Shown: positions 39,395 to 48,666 of the stretch, in pieces
Layout: every line of letters begins with the position of its first letter
Position numbering within the stretch: the stretch's first letter is position 1
NCBI RefSeq assembly: GCF_004355185.1
Contig: NZ_CP037922.1
Span: 558,001-622,000 of the forward strand
DNA: 64,000 bases
Source: Hymenobacter radiodurans
GTDB taxonomy: Bacteria; Bacteroidota; Bacteroidia; Cytophagales; Hymenobacteraceae
Direction: 5' to 3'
Notes under the pieces: generated by a model
Databases searched by the model: none
What the model saw: the letters and a program-made list of their open reading frames with translations, nothing else
Told to the model about the DNA's origin: nothing
Position numbers and translations under genes: made by a program

Positions 39395-40534
39395 CTATTT
39401 CAGAAGTGTGCGAGCAATAACCAGTTTTTGAATTTCGGAAGTGCCTTCACCTATAGTGCATAGCTTGGAATCGCGATAATACTTCTCTGCTGGGTAATCC
39501 TTGGTGTAGCCATAGCCGCCAAAAATCTGCACGCCTTCATTAGCAGCCCGTACGCATACCTCTGAGGCATAAAGCTTAGCCATAGCCGATTCCTGCGTTA
39601 CATTCAAACCACGGTCCTTCATATCAGCAGCGCGGTAGGTAAGCAAGGCAGCAGCCTCAATTTCAGTAGCCATATCAGCTAACTTGAACGCAATGCCCTG
39701 AAAGTTGGAAATAGGCTGGTTGAATTGGTGGCGTTCCTTAGAATACTGAGTAGCTGCCTCAAAAGCCCCCTGCGCAATACCTAAGCTTAGTGCTGCAATA
39801 GAAATTCGCCCCCCATCAAGCACTTTCATCGACTGAATAAAGCCTTCACCTACTTCGCCCAAGATATTCTCTTTCGGTACGCGACAGTCGGTAAAGATTA
39901 GCTCAGTAGTCTCGGAAGCGCGCATACCTAGCTTATCCTCCTTACGCCCGTGCGTGAAGCCCTCGGTAGGCTTCTCAATTACAAATGCTGTCATACCATG
40001 CGAATCACCCACCTCGCCGGTGCGGGCAATAACAACGGCGATATTGCTACTCTTACCATGGGTAATGAAGTTTTTTGCTCCATTTAGGACGTAGTAATCA
40101 CCATCCTCAACGGCTACTGTGCGCATATTGCCAGCGTCAGAGCCCGTATTAGGCTCCGTTAAGCCCCAAGCGCCAATCCATTCAGCCGAAGCTAACCTAG
40201 GAAGCCACTTGCGCTTTTGCTCTTCTGATCCGAATTGAAGAATATGACCGGTGCAAAGAGAGTTATGAGCTGCCATCGATAGGCCAATGCTACCATCAAT
40301 CTTGGCCAGTTCGGCTATCGCAGTCACATACTCAACGTAGCCAAAGCCAGAACCACCATACTCCTGCGGTACTAGTACGCCCATCAGGCCTAAATCACCT
40401 AGTTGCTTAAATACGTCGATGGGAAATTCTTGGCTTTCGTCCCATTTCATCATGTGAGGCTTGATGTGGGTCGCGCCAAAGTCGCGCACCATCTGGGCAA
40501 TCATTGTCTGGTTCTCGGTAGCTACTAATTCCAT
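39395..40534 (-). CDS. Acyl-CoA dehydrogenase
   Basis: FAD enzyme making the 2,3-double bond in acyl-CoA during beta-oxidation. 379 residues from ATG 40534 (MELVATENQ), the family length; the frame extends upstream through unlikely Pro-rich sequence. Marks: [73 protein letters not shown]; catalytic Glu lies near EGTSEIQ as in short-chain/isovaleryl types. Own promoter element upstream. The partner enzyme may be the hydratase at the left edge. Confidence 0.95.
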   Translation of the reverse strand: MELVATENQTMIAQMVRDFGATHIKPHMMKWDESQEFPIDVFKQLGDLGLMGVLVPQEYGGSGFGYVEYVTAIAELAKIDGSIGLSMAAHNSLCTGHILQFGSEEQKRKWLPRLASAEWIGAWGLTEPNTGSDAGNMRTVAVEDGDYYVLNGAKNFITHGKSSNIAVVIARTGEVGDSHGMTAFVIEKPTEGFTHGRKEDKLGMRASETTELIFTDCRVPKENILGEVGEGFIQSMKVLDGGRISIAALSLGIAQGAFEAATQYSKERHQFNQPISNFQGIAFKLADMATEIEAAALLTYRAADMKDRGLNVTQESAMAKLYASEVCVRAANEGVQIFGGYGYTKDYPAEKYYRDSKLCTIGEGTSEIQKLVIARTLLK

Positions 40535-40597
40535 GGGTGGGGATGGGATTTGGGTGGGTGGTAATGGCATAACCAGCAAGAGCCGGTTTTGGGTTCG

Positions 40598-40605
40598 CAA
40601 AAGTA
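40598..40605 (-). promoter_or_regulatory. Bacteroidota -7 promoter element (TACTTTTG) before the acyl-CoA dehydrogenase
   Basis: Perfect TAnnTTTG on the - strand, 64 bases before the start codon. Confidence 0.45.
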
Positions 40606-40769
40606 GTGCTTTGCTTTAAGAGAAGGTGCTTTATAAAGTATCGTATACAGCCCCGATTTTGAAAGGGTGTGCTTATTCGGTTACTTTGAAGGTTTATCGG
40701 GAAAAATTAAGCTTGTATTCGGCTGTTTTCCCGGCACTATTTCATCTGTCTCTGGCTTTTTTGGCCCGC

Positions 40770-41689
40770 ATGCTACATCCCATCTTTCGCCGCCTGCTAT
40801 CTATTGGGTTGCTAGGCTTATCGGTTCTGTTGTCGTTTTCCTGCACGACTTCTAAGATATACCGCCAAAATGTACTATTTCGTTTAGAAGGTACAACAAT
40901 CGATACTGCCAGATTACGCACGACCATAAATAGGACCGAACGTAACTACATCATTCAGTCCAATGATTATCTGGATGTGCGAGTATATACCAACAAAGGT
41001 GAGCGAATACTCGATCCCAACGGGGAATTACCATTCGGCAATCCTGGCGGACTAAGAGGTGCTACAACCCGGCCGGGAGCCGGTACACGCACCACGACAG
41101 CCCAACAAGGTTCTGGCGGTACCACAAGTGGCGGTTCTGAGTTCCTTGTGCAAGACGATGGCATCGTGAAGCTGCCGATGGTAGAGAATGTGAAGCTAAG
41201 TGGCTACACGCTCTTAGAGGCTGATAGTGTATTGCAGGTAGCTTATAGTCAATACTATGAGCAGCCTTTCGTCGTGACACGGGTTACTAATAACCGTATC
41301 ATTGTACTTGGTGCTGTTGGCGGTACAGGTGGTCAGGTCATTCCGATGACCAATGACAATATGAACTTGATTGAGGTGTTGGCTATAGCCGGGGGCATTG
41401 ATGGGGGGCAATAGGAACGGGTGGAAATCGGGTAGGACGTACAACTAACATCCGTCTCATTCGAGGAGATTTGAAGAACCCGCAGATACAAGTCATTGAC
41501 TTGTCTACGTTTGAGGGAATGCGCCGTGCAAATCTGCAGGTGGAACCCAATGATATAGTTTATGTTGAGCCTGTACGACGACCATTCTATGAGGCCTTAA
41601 CAGATGCTGGTCCAGTATTTGGGCTTGTAACCAGTCTCATAAGTGTTTTAAGCACACTGTATATCATAACAAGAGTCTATAACAATTAA
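40770..41689 (+). CDS. Wza-like polysaccharide export lipoprotein (frameshifted)
   Basis: Outer-membrane polysaccharide export protein, forming the channel for an exopolysaccharide or capsule. Start ATG 40770: signal peptide ending in the lipobox LSFSC; the frame upstream is noncoding. Then the Poly_export domain (YIIQSNDYLDVRVYTNKGE, EFLVQDDGIVKLPMVENVKL) and SLBB-type region (RIIVLGAVGGTGGQVIPM). The frame ends early at TAG after G6 41403-41408; one more G gives DGGAIGTGGNRVGRT and continues to a C-terminal membrane helix (FGLVTSLISVLSTLYIITRV), about 306 residues. One gene with a one-base break. First of a four- or five-gene export operon. Confidence 0.88.
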
Positions 41690-41743
41690 GCTTGTTTTTT
41701 TGCTGACAATAAGCTTGTTCCCTTCAACCAATAGAATGCCCTG

Positions 41744-44200
41744 ATGGCAGCGAAAGAAGAAACTGAGCTGGAAGAAATGATCCGCAATGCGGGTGGTATG
41801 GAAGCGGAAGAAAAAGAGGATGCTGGTGATGGGTTAGACTTCACCACCCTTCTTCAGGTAGCCCGCAAAAGCTTGCCCTGGATTGCCTTACTAATTGCTT
41901 TAGGCCTGACGGGCGCATGGCTGTTTTTGCGTTATACAAAGCCTGTGTATCAGTCTTCATCTGTAATAAAGATCGATGAAAGAACAGAGGCCGGATTATT
42001 GGGTATGGGTCCTGTTGGTGGCGCGGTGGAGAAGCGTCAGGAGCTGGCTAATCTTTCAGGTGAGGTAGAATTAATCAAATCCAATTTGATCTATCGCCGC
42101 TTAAAAGACTCCTTAGCCCTCGACGTCAATTACTATGTGGAAGGCACTGTGCTGGAGTCAGAACTGTATAAAAGGTCTCCCTTCAAAGTTGCGTATGCTA
42201 TTAAAGACCCCGCGTTTTATAACCGGAAGCTGAATGTTAGTTTCATTAGTCCTACTCAATTTCGATTGAGTTACTTGGAGGATAAAGAAGAAGTAAGTGG
42301 TGACTATGCTGTAGGTCAACCTATTAACCTTCCTGGTATCAGCTTAAAGCTGACTACTGATTCCGCCTTCTTCGACGCGAGTGCATTAGAAGCACAGTTT
42401 TACTTTATCATTCTCGATGATGGATCGGTGAATGGCTACTTGAATAAGAATATCTCAGTTGAGATTGTTAATCCTGAAGCTCATACTGTTGAGATATCGT
42501 TTGCTGATTTCAATCCTTTAAAAGCGCAGGATATTGTCAATAAAATTGACACAGTTTACTTACAGGAAAAGCTAGCGCAGAAGAAGGAAGCATCCGAGAA
42601 AAGCTTGCGCTTTTTGGGCGAGCAGACGGATGTGACGAACAACAAATTGCAGCAGGCAGAAGATAATTTGCAGTCTTTCGCGCGCGAAAACAAAACGTAC
42701 GATGTACGGGGCGATGCTACTACGGTAATTGCTAAGATAGCAGACCAAGAAGAGAAAAGGCAAGAACTACTACAAAGGCAAGGGTTGTTAGAAGATCTGG
42801 CGCGCCTAGTAGAGCAGGATCAGATAACTAGTAATGAGGATTCCACAGTTGCTCAAAGTATACCAGGGCTGGCTGAATTAGAAGATAATCGCTTGATGCA
42901 GGAAATTGAAGCCCTAAACGATCAGCAATGGGACCTTCGTCGAGTATTGCGCTCCTATAAAGAAACGACAGAAGCTGTAAAGCAAAGGCGTGTTCAGTTA
43001 GATTTTACGAAGAACACTATTCGTCGCCTATTAGAGCAAAATAAACAACTCCTGCAGGAGCAGATAAATAAAATGAACCGTCAGCGTGATGAGCTTAGTG
43101 ATAAGCTTGAAAGACTGCCGGAGAAGGCAACACAACAAGCACGCCTGCAACGTCCGTTCGAACTCTACGAAAAGACATATGTGAGTTTGATAAACCGGGA
43201 GCTAGAATTCCGGATTGGTCAGGCTGGTACGACGGCTGATTTTCAGATTCTATCACCTGCTAGCTTACCAAGTCAACCTATTTCGCCCGTGCGAGCCATG
43301 GTGTATGCTATTGGTCTGGCGGGGGGCATTGTGCTAGGGCTTGGATTAATTGCAGTACGATACTTTCTGCACGATACTGTAACAAATACGCGTGAGTTGG
43401 AGCGTATGACCTCAGCAGCAGTGCTCGGCGTAATTCCAACATACGATAAGGAAAAGATGACAGTGTCAAAGCTGGTGGTGGACAAAAACCCTAAATCCGC
43501 CATTTCGGAGTCTATTCGCTCTATTCGTACTAATCTGGATTTTATAGGATCATCGCGAAAGAAGCGCATTATATCGGTTACATCAACCGTATCTGGTGAG
43601 GGTAAAACCTTTGTTACAGTGAATCTGGCCGGGATTATTGCTTTGTCGGAACAGCGGGTTGTAATTCTTGACCTCGATATGCGAAAGCCAAAAGTTAACC
43701 TAGCTTTTGGTACCGAGAATGTACGGGGCATCAGTACTATTCTGATTGAGAAGCATACTGTAGAAGAGTGTATCCAGCATACTGATATTCCTACACTGGA
43801 CTTCATCTCAGCTGGCCCTACACCACCAAACCCATCTGAGCTCATTCTAAACCCCAAGTTTGATGAGCTATTAGCCGAATTACATCAGCACTACGACGTA
43901 ATTCTGATTGATACGCCGCCCGTTGGCCTGGTAACTGATGGTATCCTCATTATGCGAAAGGCTGATATTCCGCTTTATATCGTGCGAGCAGGCTATTCCA
44001 AGAAAGCCTTCCTGAAGAATATCAATAAGCTAATGCGGACGAATAACTTCACTCGCCTCAGCACTATTCTAAACGACGCCAGCACTACTGGTCTTGCTGG
44101 TTATGGCTACGGGTATGGCTATGGGTATGGCCATGGCTATTACGACGAGCCGACGCCACCCAAAGGAATAATTAGCCGCCTCAAGCAACGTATTTCCTAG
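41744..44200 (+). CDS. Wzc-like bacterial tyrosine kinase / chain-length determinant
   Basis: Inner-membrane co-polymerase and BY-kinase controlling polymer length and export. 818 residues: cytoplasmic N-terminus, first membrane helix (~45-62), Wzz periplasmic region with long coiled coil (~270-470), second helix (~515-535), then kinase domain with Walker A STVSGEGKTFV (~613-623), Walker A' VVILDLDMRKPK and Walker B VILIDTPP. The C-terminus has a Tyr cluster, GYGYGYGYGYGHGYY, the autophosphorylation tail. Works with the Wza-like lipoprotein upstream (54-base gap) and the PHP phosphatase downstream, which should remove the tail phosphates. Confidence 0.93.
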   Translation: MAAKEETELEEMIRNAGGMEAEEKEDAGDGLDFTTLLQVARKSLPWIALLIALGLTGAWLFLRYTKPVYQSSSVIKIDERTEAGLLGMGPVGGAVEKRQELANLSGEVELIKSNLIYRRLKDSLALDVNYYVEGTVLESELYKRSPFKVAYAIKDPAFYNRKLNVSFISPTQFRLSYLEDKEEVSGDYAVGQPINLPGISLKLTTDSAFFDASALEAQFYFIILDDGSVNGYLNKNISVEIVNPEAHTVEISFADFNPLKAQDIVNKIDTVYLQEKLAQKKEASEKSLRFLGEQTDVTNNKLQQAEDNLQSFARENKTYDVRGDATTVIAKIADQEEKRQELLQRQGLLEDLARLVEQDQITSNEDSTVAQSIPGLAELEDNRLMQEIEALNDQQWDLRRVLRSYKETTEAVKQRRVQLDFTKNTIRRLLEQNKQLLQEQINKMNRQRDELSDKLERLPEKATQQARLQRPFELYEKTYVSLINRELEFRIGQAGTTADFQILSPASLPSQPISPVRAMVYAIGLAGGIVLGLGLIAVRYFLHDTVTNTRELERMTSAAVLGVIPTYDKEKMTVSKLVVDKNPKSAISESIRSIRTNLDFIGSSRKKRIISVTSTVSGEGKTFVTVNLAGIIALSEQRVVILDLDMRKPKVNLAFGTENVRGISTILIEKHTVEECIQHTDIPTLDFISAGPTPPNPSELILNPKFDELLAELHQHYDVILIDTPPVGLVTDGILIMRKADIPLYIVRAGYSKKAFLKNINKLMRTNNFTRLSTILNDASTTGLAGYGYGYGYGYGHGYYDEPTPPKGIISRLKQRIS

Positions 44201-44226
44201 AAATCTGCTTTCTCTTCACTTAAAAT

Positions 44227-45006
44227 ATGGCTTCATTCCTGCGCAAGCTTTTCGGCCAAGCGGCTTCTGCGCCGCTGGTTAACGAAAACTTGCTGGCCGA
44301 GCTTGGAGTTGATATGCATTCGCACTTGCTGCCCGGCCTAGATGATGGAGCCGAAACCATCGAGCAATCATTGAGCTTGCTGGAAGCGATGCAGGCATTA
44401 GGATACCGTAAGCTGATCATGACGCCCCACATTATGGGCGATTTCTACAAGAATACCCCTGCCACTGTTCATGCGGCATTAGCTCGAATGCGGGATGCTG
44501 CCACGGCTGCCGGCTTTACTGATATACAGTTGGAATGTGCCGCTGAGTACTACCTAGATGAATGGCTGGGGGGCAAATTGGATAGTGGAGAAGACCTCCT
44601 GAGCTTTGGCGGTGCCAAAAAATACCTGCTGCTGGAAACGTCTTACATGAATGAGCCCTTCAACATGCAGGATATCATCTTCCGGCTCAAAGCGCTGGGA
44701 TATCAGCCGGTATTAGCGCACCCTGAGCGCTATACTTATTTCTATGGTCGCTTTTCGGATTTGGAAAAGATTCACGACAACGGCGTATTGTTTCAGGTTA
44801 ACCTTAATTCGTTGGCTGGCTATTATTCCTCCGGCGCCCAGCGTGTAGCCGAAAAGCTGATTGATGCAGGCTTGGTGGATTTTGTCGGTACTGATGCCCA
44901 CAATCTCAAGCATACCGAAACCCTGCGTAGTAAAGTGTTGCCTTCTGCCTACTTAAAAAAAGTACTGGCTTTGCCTCTCTTAAATAATACGCTACTAACT
45001 AATTAG
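44227..45006 (+). CDS. PHP-type protein tyrosine phosphatase (CpsB/YwqE family)
   Basis: 259 residues, 26 bases after the kinase gene. Metal-dependent PHP fold: DMHSHLLPGLDDGA (first ligands), MTPHIMGDF, the Glu in LETSYMNEP, HPERYTYF, and GTDAHNLKH for the last ligands. These proteins dephosphorylate the tyrosine tail of the cognate BY-kinase in Gram-positive and Bacteroidota capsule systems; adjacency to the Wzc-like kinase supports this. Cytoplasmic. All ligands seem present, so it should be active. Confidence 0.92.
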   Translation: MASFLRKLFGQAASAPLVNENLLAELGVDMHSHLLPGLDDGAETIEQSLSLLEAMQALGYRKLIMTPHIMGDFYKNTPATVHAALARMRDAATAAGFTDIQLECAAEYYLDEWLGGKLDSGEDLLSFGGAKKYLLLETSYMNEPFNMQDIIFRLKALGYQPVLAHPERYTYFYGRFSDLEKIHDNGVLFQVNLNSLAGYYSSGAQRVAEKLIDAGLVDFVGTDAHNLKHTETLRSKVLPSAYLKKVLALPLLNNTLLTN

Positions 45007-45041
45007 CTTACTGCCACTCGACTTTCTAACCCCTGATATAT

Positions 45042-46067
45042 ATGGTTTTTGTCACCGGTGGTAGCGGATTGTTAGGTAGTTTTCTGATTCCAGCCTTGGT
45101 GGCACGCGGCTATGCAGTGCGGGCTCTTTATCGGCAGCAAGTACCACCCGTTTCGAATGCCGATAAGGTGGAGTGGATAGAAGGTGATTTGCGTGATACT
45201 ACACTACTAAGCACTGCCTTGACAGGAGTTACCCATGTACTTCACTGCGCCGGCTTGGTTTCGTATGCTCCGCAGGATGCGGCGAAGCTACAGCAGATTA
45301 ATGTCGAAGGCACAGCGGCCGTAGTCGATGCCTGCTTAGAACAAGGACTGCATCTTCGCTTATGCCATGTATCATCAGTAGCAGCATTGGGTGGTCCCTC
45401 CGCCGCCAAACAGGATATCTGGGGGGCAAATAATGTAGTGGATGAGACGGCTAAATGGGATTTAGGGGCGGAGCATAATGCGTACGCTACCTCCAAGTAT
45501 TTAGGTGAACTGGAAGTATGGCGTGGGATTTCAGAAGGGCTGTCGGCCGTTATTGTAAATCCCTCGGTAATACTCGGTCCCGCCAATTGGCAACGCAGTA
45601 GTACCCGTCTTTTCCGGTACGCGCACCGAGAGCACTCCTTTTACACCCCAAGTAGCCTGAATTATGTAGATGTGCGTAATGTCGTGGAGGCGATGCTTCG
45701 CCTGACCTTTCAAAGTGAAGTAGCCGGGGAGCGTTTTATTCTGAGTGGTGGTACAGTGCCATTGCGCGATTTCCTGATTCAAGCGGCAGAGTGCTTCGGC
45801 AAAAAGCCCCCCACAGTGGCCGTACCTACCTGGGCGGCCGAAACGATCTGGCGTCTAGAGCATTTGCGCTCCGTGCTGACGGGTGCACGGCCGCTCATCA
45901 CCAAAGATACTGCCCGTGCGGGCAGGCGCTCAGTGATTTACAGCGCAGCCAAAGTAGAGGCGGCCACGGGCTTACAATTCCGTCCGTTGGCTGAAACAGT
46001 GCAGTGGTGTTGCGCGGGCCTGACATCAGCGAACCAGCCTTCGCCCGGTGTGGTTATTGCATCATAA
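45042..46067 (+). CDS. NAD-dependent epimerase/dehydratase (extended SDR)
   Basis: 341 residues. Rossmann loop at the N-terminus (VTGGSGLLGSFL), conserved HCAGLVSY strand, the Ser in CHVSSVAALG and the catalytic YxxxK in NAYATSKYLGE, so the extended SDR set is complete. Related members act on NDP-sugars, dihydroflavonols or 3-beta-hydroxysteroid-like substrates; the true substrate is unclear. Starts 35 bases after the PHP phosphatase stop, likely the same transcript as the export genes, which hints at a sugar substrate without proving it. Confidence 0.82.
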   Translation: MVFVTGGSGLLGSFLIPALVARGYAVRALYRQQVPPVSNADKVEWIEGDLRDTTLLSTALTGVTHVLHCAGLVSYAPQDAAKLQQINVEGTAAVVDACLEQGLHLRLCHVSSVAALGGPSAAKQDIWGANNVVDETAKWDLGAEHNAYATSKYLGELEVWRGISEGLSAVIVNPSVILGPANWQRSSTRLFRYAHREHSFYTPSSLNYVDVRNVVEAMLRLTFQSEVAGERFILSGGTVPLRDFLIQAAECFGKKPPTVAVPTWAAETIWRLEHLRSVLTGARPLITKDTARAGRRSVIYSAAKVEAATGLQFRPLAETVQWCCAGLTSANQPSPGVVIAS

Positions 46068-46150
46068 GCCAGCAGCGTTATCTTCAGTGATTCCGCCGCC
46101 CGACGCCGGCAAAGTCTGCCGTTTTGGCGACCTTTGAGTCTTGCATACGA

Positions 46151-47554
46151 ATGAGAATGAACGAAAACTTTGAGGAAAGGCAGCAAGTGCTGGATACAGT
46201 GCGTCGGTTTGAACGCATGGTAGCCCAGAACGAGTCTGTCTTTTTTGATCTGGCCGATTTTGAGAATATCATCGACCATTATACGACCAACACGCAATAC
46301 GATAAGGCGTTACATGCCTGTGAGACTGCTATAGCCCAATATCCCTTTTCCACCGAACTGCTCATCGACCGCTCGCAGGTACTAGCCATGAAGGGCGAAT
46401 ACTCCGCTGCGGCCCAGCAGATTGAAGACGTCGCCCAACTCGATCCTACCAACCCCGACGTGGCCGTTACCCGGGGCATTATCGCCACGCAGAAAGGCGA
46501 GTTTGCTGAGGCGGTAGCTTTTTTTCATGATGCCGCTGAGCACTCACCGGAGCGTGAGGATATATACTTTAACCTCGGTTTGGCTTACCAGAGCTGGCAG
46601 AAATTTAAAAGTGCGGCCAAGTACTACAAGATGAGCCTGCGCCTGAACTCCGACAATGACATAGCAGTGCAGGAACTGCTCTATTGTTTGGAGGTGAGCG
46701 AGCGGCTGGAGAAGAATCTGGAGTTTTTCCGTCGCTTTACCGATGAAGATCCTTATTCGGCTCCGGCGTGGTATAATCTGGGTCAGGCTTACTATCGACT
46801 AGGGCAGTACGATCAGGCAGTTGCGGCTTTTGAGTACGCCATTCTAATTGATGCTACCTATTATGAGGCGCACGCTTTTCTGGCCAGCACCTATGTAAGC
46901 CAGGAAAAGTATCGGGAAGCTATAGATGAGTTCAACCTGAGCTACTCTGCTGGTGAGCCTACGGCCGAAGCCCTGTGCAATATTGGTGAGTGCTATGAGA
47001 AAATGGCTGAATGGGACCAAGCGCGGCGCAATTACCAGCGGGCCATCGACCTCGATCCGGAAATGGACGAGGCATGGTTTGGAATGGGCGTAGTGCTGAA
47101 TGCCCAGGAACGCTGGTTTGAGGCCGCTCACTTCTTCCGCAAGGCCACCACCCTCTACGATGAAAGCGTGGAATATTGGCTGGCTCTAGCCGCCGCTGAA
47201 TATCAGGTTGGCAACGTTGTGAGTGCCGTGGAGTGCTACGACCGCGCTACGCAGGTAGGCCCCGACAACAAAGATGCGTGGCTGAACTGGAGCATTATCC
47301 TCTACGAGCAGGGCAACTACGACGGCGCCATTGATCTTATGCGGAATGCTGTGGAGATACAACCTGCTGAGGCTGAGCTGCAATACCGCCTGTGCGCCTA
47401 CCTGCTAGCGGCTGGCCGCTACCGGGAAGCTTACGAGAATCTGGAAAATGCGCTAGTTTTGGACTTCGACAAGCACCGTTTGCTTTTCGAATACTTCCCG
47501 GAGCTGGAATCGCAACGAGCTTTGGCTCGACTGATTGATCAGTACCGGAAGTAG
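46151..47554 (+). CDS. TPR-repeat protein
   Basis: 467 residues from ATG 46151 (MRMNENFEER); an upstream TTG in frame adds nine unlikely residues. No signal peptide or membrane helix. From residue ~45 to the end it is built of about 12 TPR units of 34 residues (for example APAWYNLGQAYYRLGQYDQAVAAFEYAI and DEAWFGMGVVLNAQERWFEAAHFF), so it is a cytoplasmic protein-protein scaffold. In Bacteroidota this gene type tends to precede the phosphosulfolactate synthase gene as here. Partners unknown. Confidence 0.85.
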   Translation: MRMNENFEERQQVLDTVRRFERMVAQNESVFFDLADFENIIDHYTTNTQYDKALHACETAIAQYPFSTELLIDRSQVLAMKGEYSAAAQQIEDVAQLDPTNPDVAVTRGIIATQKGEFAEAVAFFHDAAEHSPEREDIYFNLGLAYQSWQKFKSAAKYYKMSLRLNSDNDIAVQELLYCLEVSERLEKNLEFFRRFTDEDPYSAPAWYNLGQAYYRLGQYDQAVAAFEYAILIDATYYEAHAFLASTYVSQEKYREAIDEFNLSYSAGEPTAEALCNIGECYEKMAEWDQARRNYQRAIDLDPEMDEAWFGMGVVLNAQERWFEAAHFFRKATTLYDESVEYWLALAAAEYQVGNVVSAVECYDRATQVGPDNKDAWLNWSIILYEQGNYDGAIDLMRNAVEIQPAEAELQYRLCAYLLAAGRYREAYENLENALVLDFDKHRLLFEYFPELESQRALARLIDQYRK

Positions 47555-47577
47555 ATAACTCAAATTTTGACCTTTGA

Positions 47578-47627
47578 AACCAACTGTCATCCTGAACTCT
47601 ACCTCGTTCAGGATGATAGTTGGTTTT
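47578..47627 (+). terminator. Hairpin terminator of the TPR gene (CATCCTGAAC type)
   Basis: 20-bp arms with one G-U pair (AACCAACTGTCATCCTGAAC and partner) and a U-run (TTTT). It excludes a start for the next gene before this point. Confidence 0.75.
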
Positions 47628-47656
47628 ATGGCTTACCTCCATCTGAACCAAAGCGC

Positions 47657-48487
47657 ATGAATTATCACCTCGATCAACTCCCCGAGCGTACCGCCAAACC
47701 CCGCGAACAAGGCTACACCATGGTCATGGATAAAGGTCTGAGTATCCGCGAAGTAGAAGACTTCCTGGAAGTAGGCGGCGAGTATACCGACATCGTAAAG
47801 TTGGGCTGGGCTACCTCGTACGTAGTGCCTAACCTGAAGCGTAAGTTGGAAGTGTATAAAGAGGCCGGCGTACCAGTTTACTTCGGCGGAACCCTGTTCG
47901 AGGCCTTTATCATTCGTAATCAGTTCGATGATTACCGTCGGTTGCTGTCGGAGTTTGGAATGGAGTACGCTGAGGTTTCGGACGGCTCCTTAGAATTGCC
48001 CCACGACAAAAAATGCGAGTATATCCGCACGCTGGCCAAAGATCTGAACGTGTTGTCGGAGGTGGGTTCGAAGGATGCGGAGAAAATCATTCCTCCTTAC
48101 AAGTGGATTGCTCAGATGCAGACGGAGCTGGACGCTGGCTCCATCAAGGTAATTGGGGAAGCGCGTGAGGCGGGCAATGTGGGCCTGTTTCGGAGCACCG
48201 GCGAAGTGCGGTCGGGTCTGGTAGAGGAAATTCTGACCAAAATTCCTTTTGAGAAAATCTTGTGGGAAGCTCCTCAGAAGGCTCAGCAAGTGTGGTTTAT
48301 TAAGCTACTCGGTAGCAACGTGAACCTGGGAAATATCGCGCCTAATGAAGTAGTGAGCCTGGAAACCATTCGGTTGGGCTTGCGCGGTGATACGTTTACC
48401 CACTTCCTTGATATGGACGGCGTAGACCCCATGTTCAAGCCGGAAGTAAAGACCGGCCGCCCCGGAACCTCCATGCCGCGCGGATAG
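47657..48487 (+). CDS. comA: Phosphosulfolactate synthase
   Basis: Adds sulfite to phosphoenolpyruvate to form (R)-phosphosulfolactate. 276 residues from ATG 47657; the open frame upstream runs through the terminator hairpin and is rejected. Family blocks: GYTMVMDKGLSI, YTDIVKLGWATSYV, YFGGTLFEAF, YAEVSDGSL, IGEAREAGNVGLF, LWEAPQKAQQVWFI. Methanogens use it for coenzyme M; in Bacteroidota, sulfolactate could lead through sulfopyruvate and cysteate to capnine-type sulfonolipids of the outer membrane, which is my inference. No other sulfonolipid gene is recognised in the window. Confidence 0.92.
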   Translation: MNYHLDQLPERTAKPREQGYTMVMDKGLSIREVEDFLEVGGEYTDIVKLGWATSYVVPNLKRKLEVYKEAGVPVYFGGTLFEAFIIRNQFDDYRRLLSEFGMEYAEVSDGSLELPHDKKCEYIRTLAKDLNVLSEVGSKDAEKIIPPYKWIAQMQTELDAGSIKVIGEAREAGNVGLFRSTGEVRSGLVEEILTKIPFEKILWEAPQKAQQVWFIKLLGSNVNLGNIAPNEVVSLETIRLGLRGDTFTHFLDMDGVDPMFKPEVKTGRPGTSMPRG

Positions 48488-48511
48488 ACTACTTAGCTTC
48501 ATTGGAGTTCA

Positions 48512-48554
48512 AAAAAGCCCCCAGACTGCCGTGTGCAGCGACTGGGGGCTTTTT
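48512..48554 (+). terminator. Terminator after phosphosulfolactate synthase
   Basis: 13-bp arms AAAAAGCCCCCAG and complement, inner secondary stem CTGC/GCAG, U-run. Confidence 0.88.
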
Positions 48555-48666
48555 AGCTACAGTTTCTCAGGCAAAGCCTGAAAGTTAGTGGAGGAGGTGT
48601 TAACTCAGCAGGCACACGTGCGTAAGCTGTTGTTGCACATAAGCAACCACTGCTCACTTGGTTATC

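Noticed and set aside
47567..47656. Longer N-terminus for phosphosulfolactate synthase
   Set aside because: The extension translates a strong terminator hairpin, and the family begins at the ATG at 47657.
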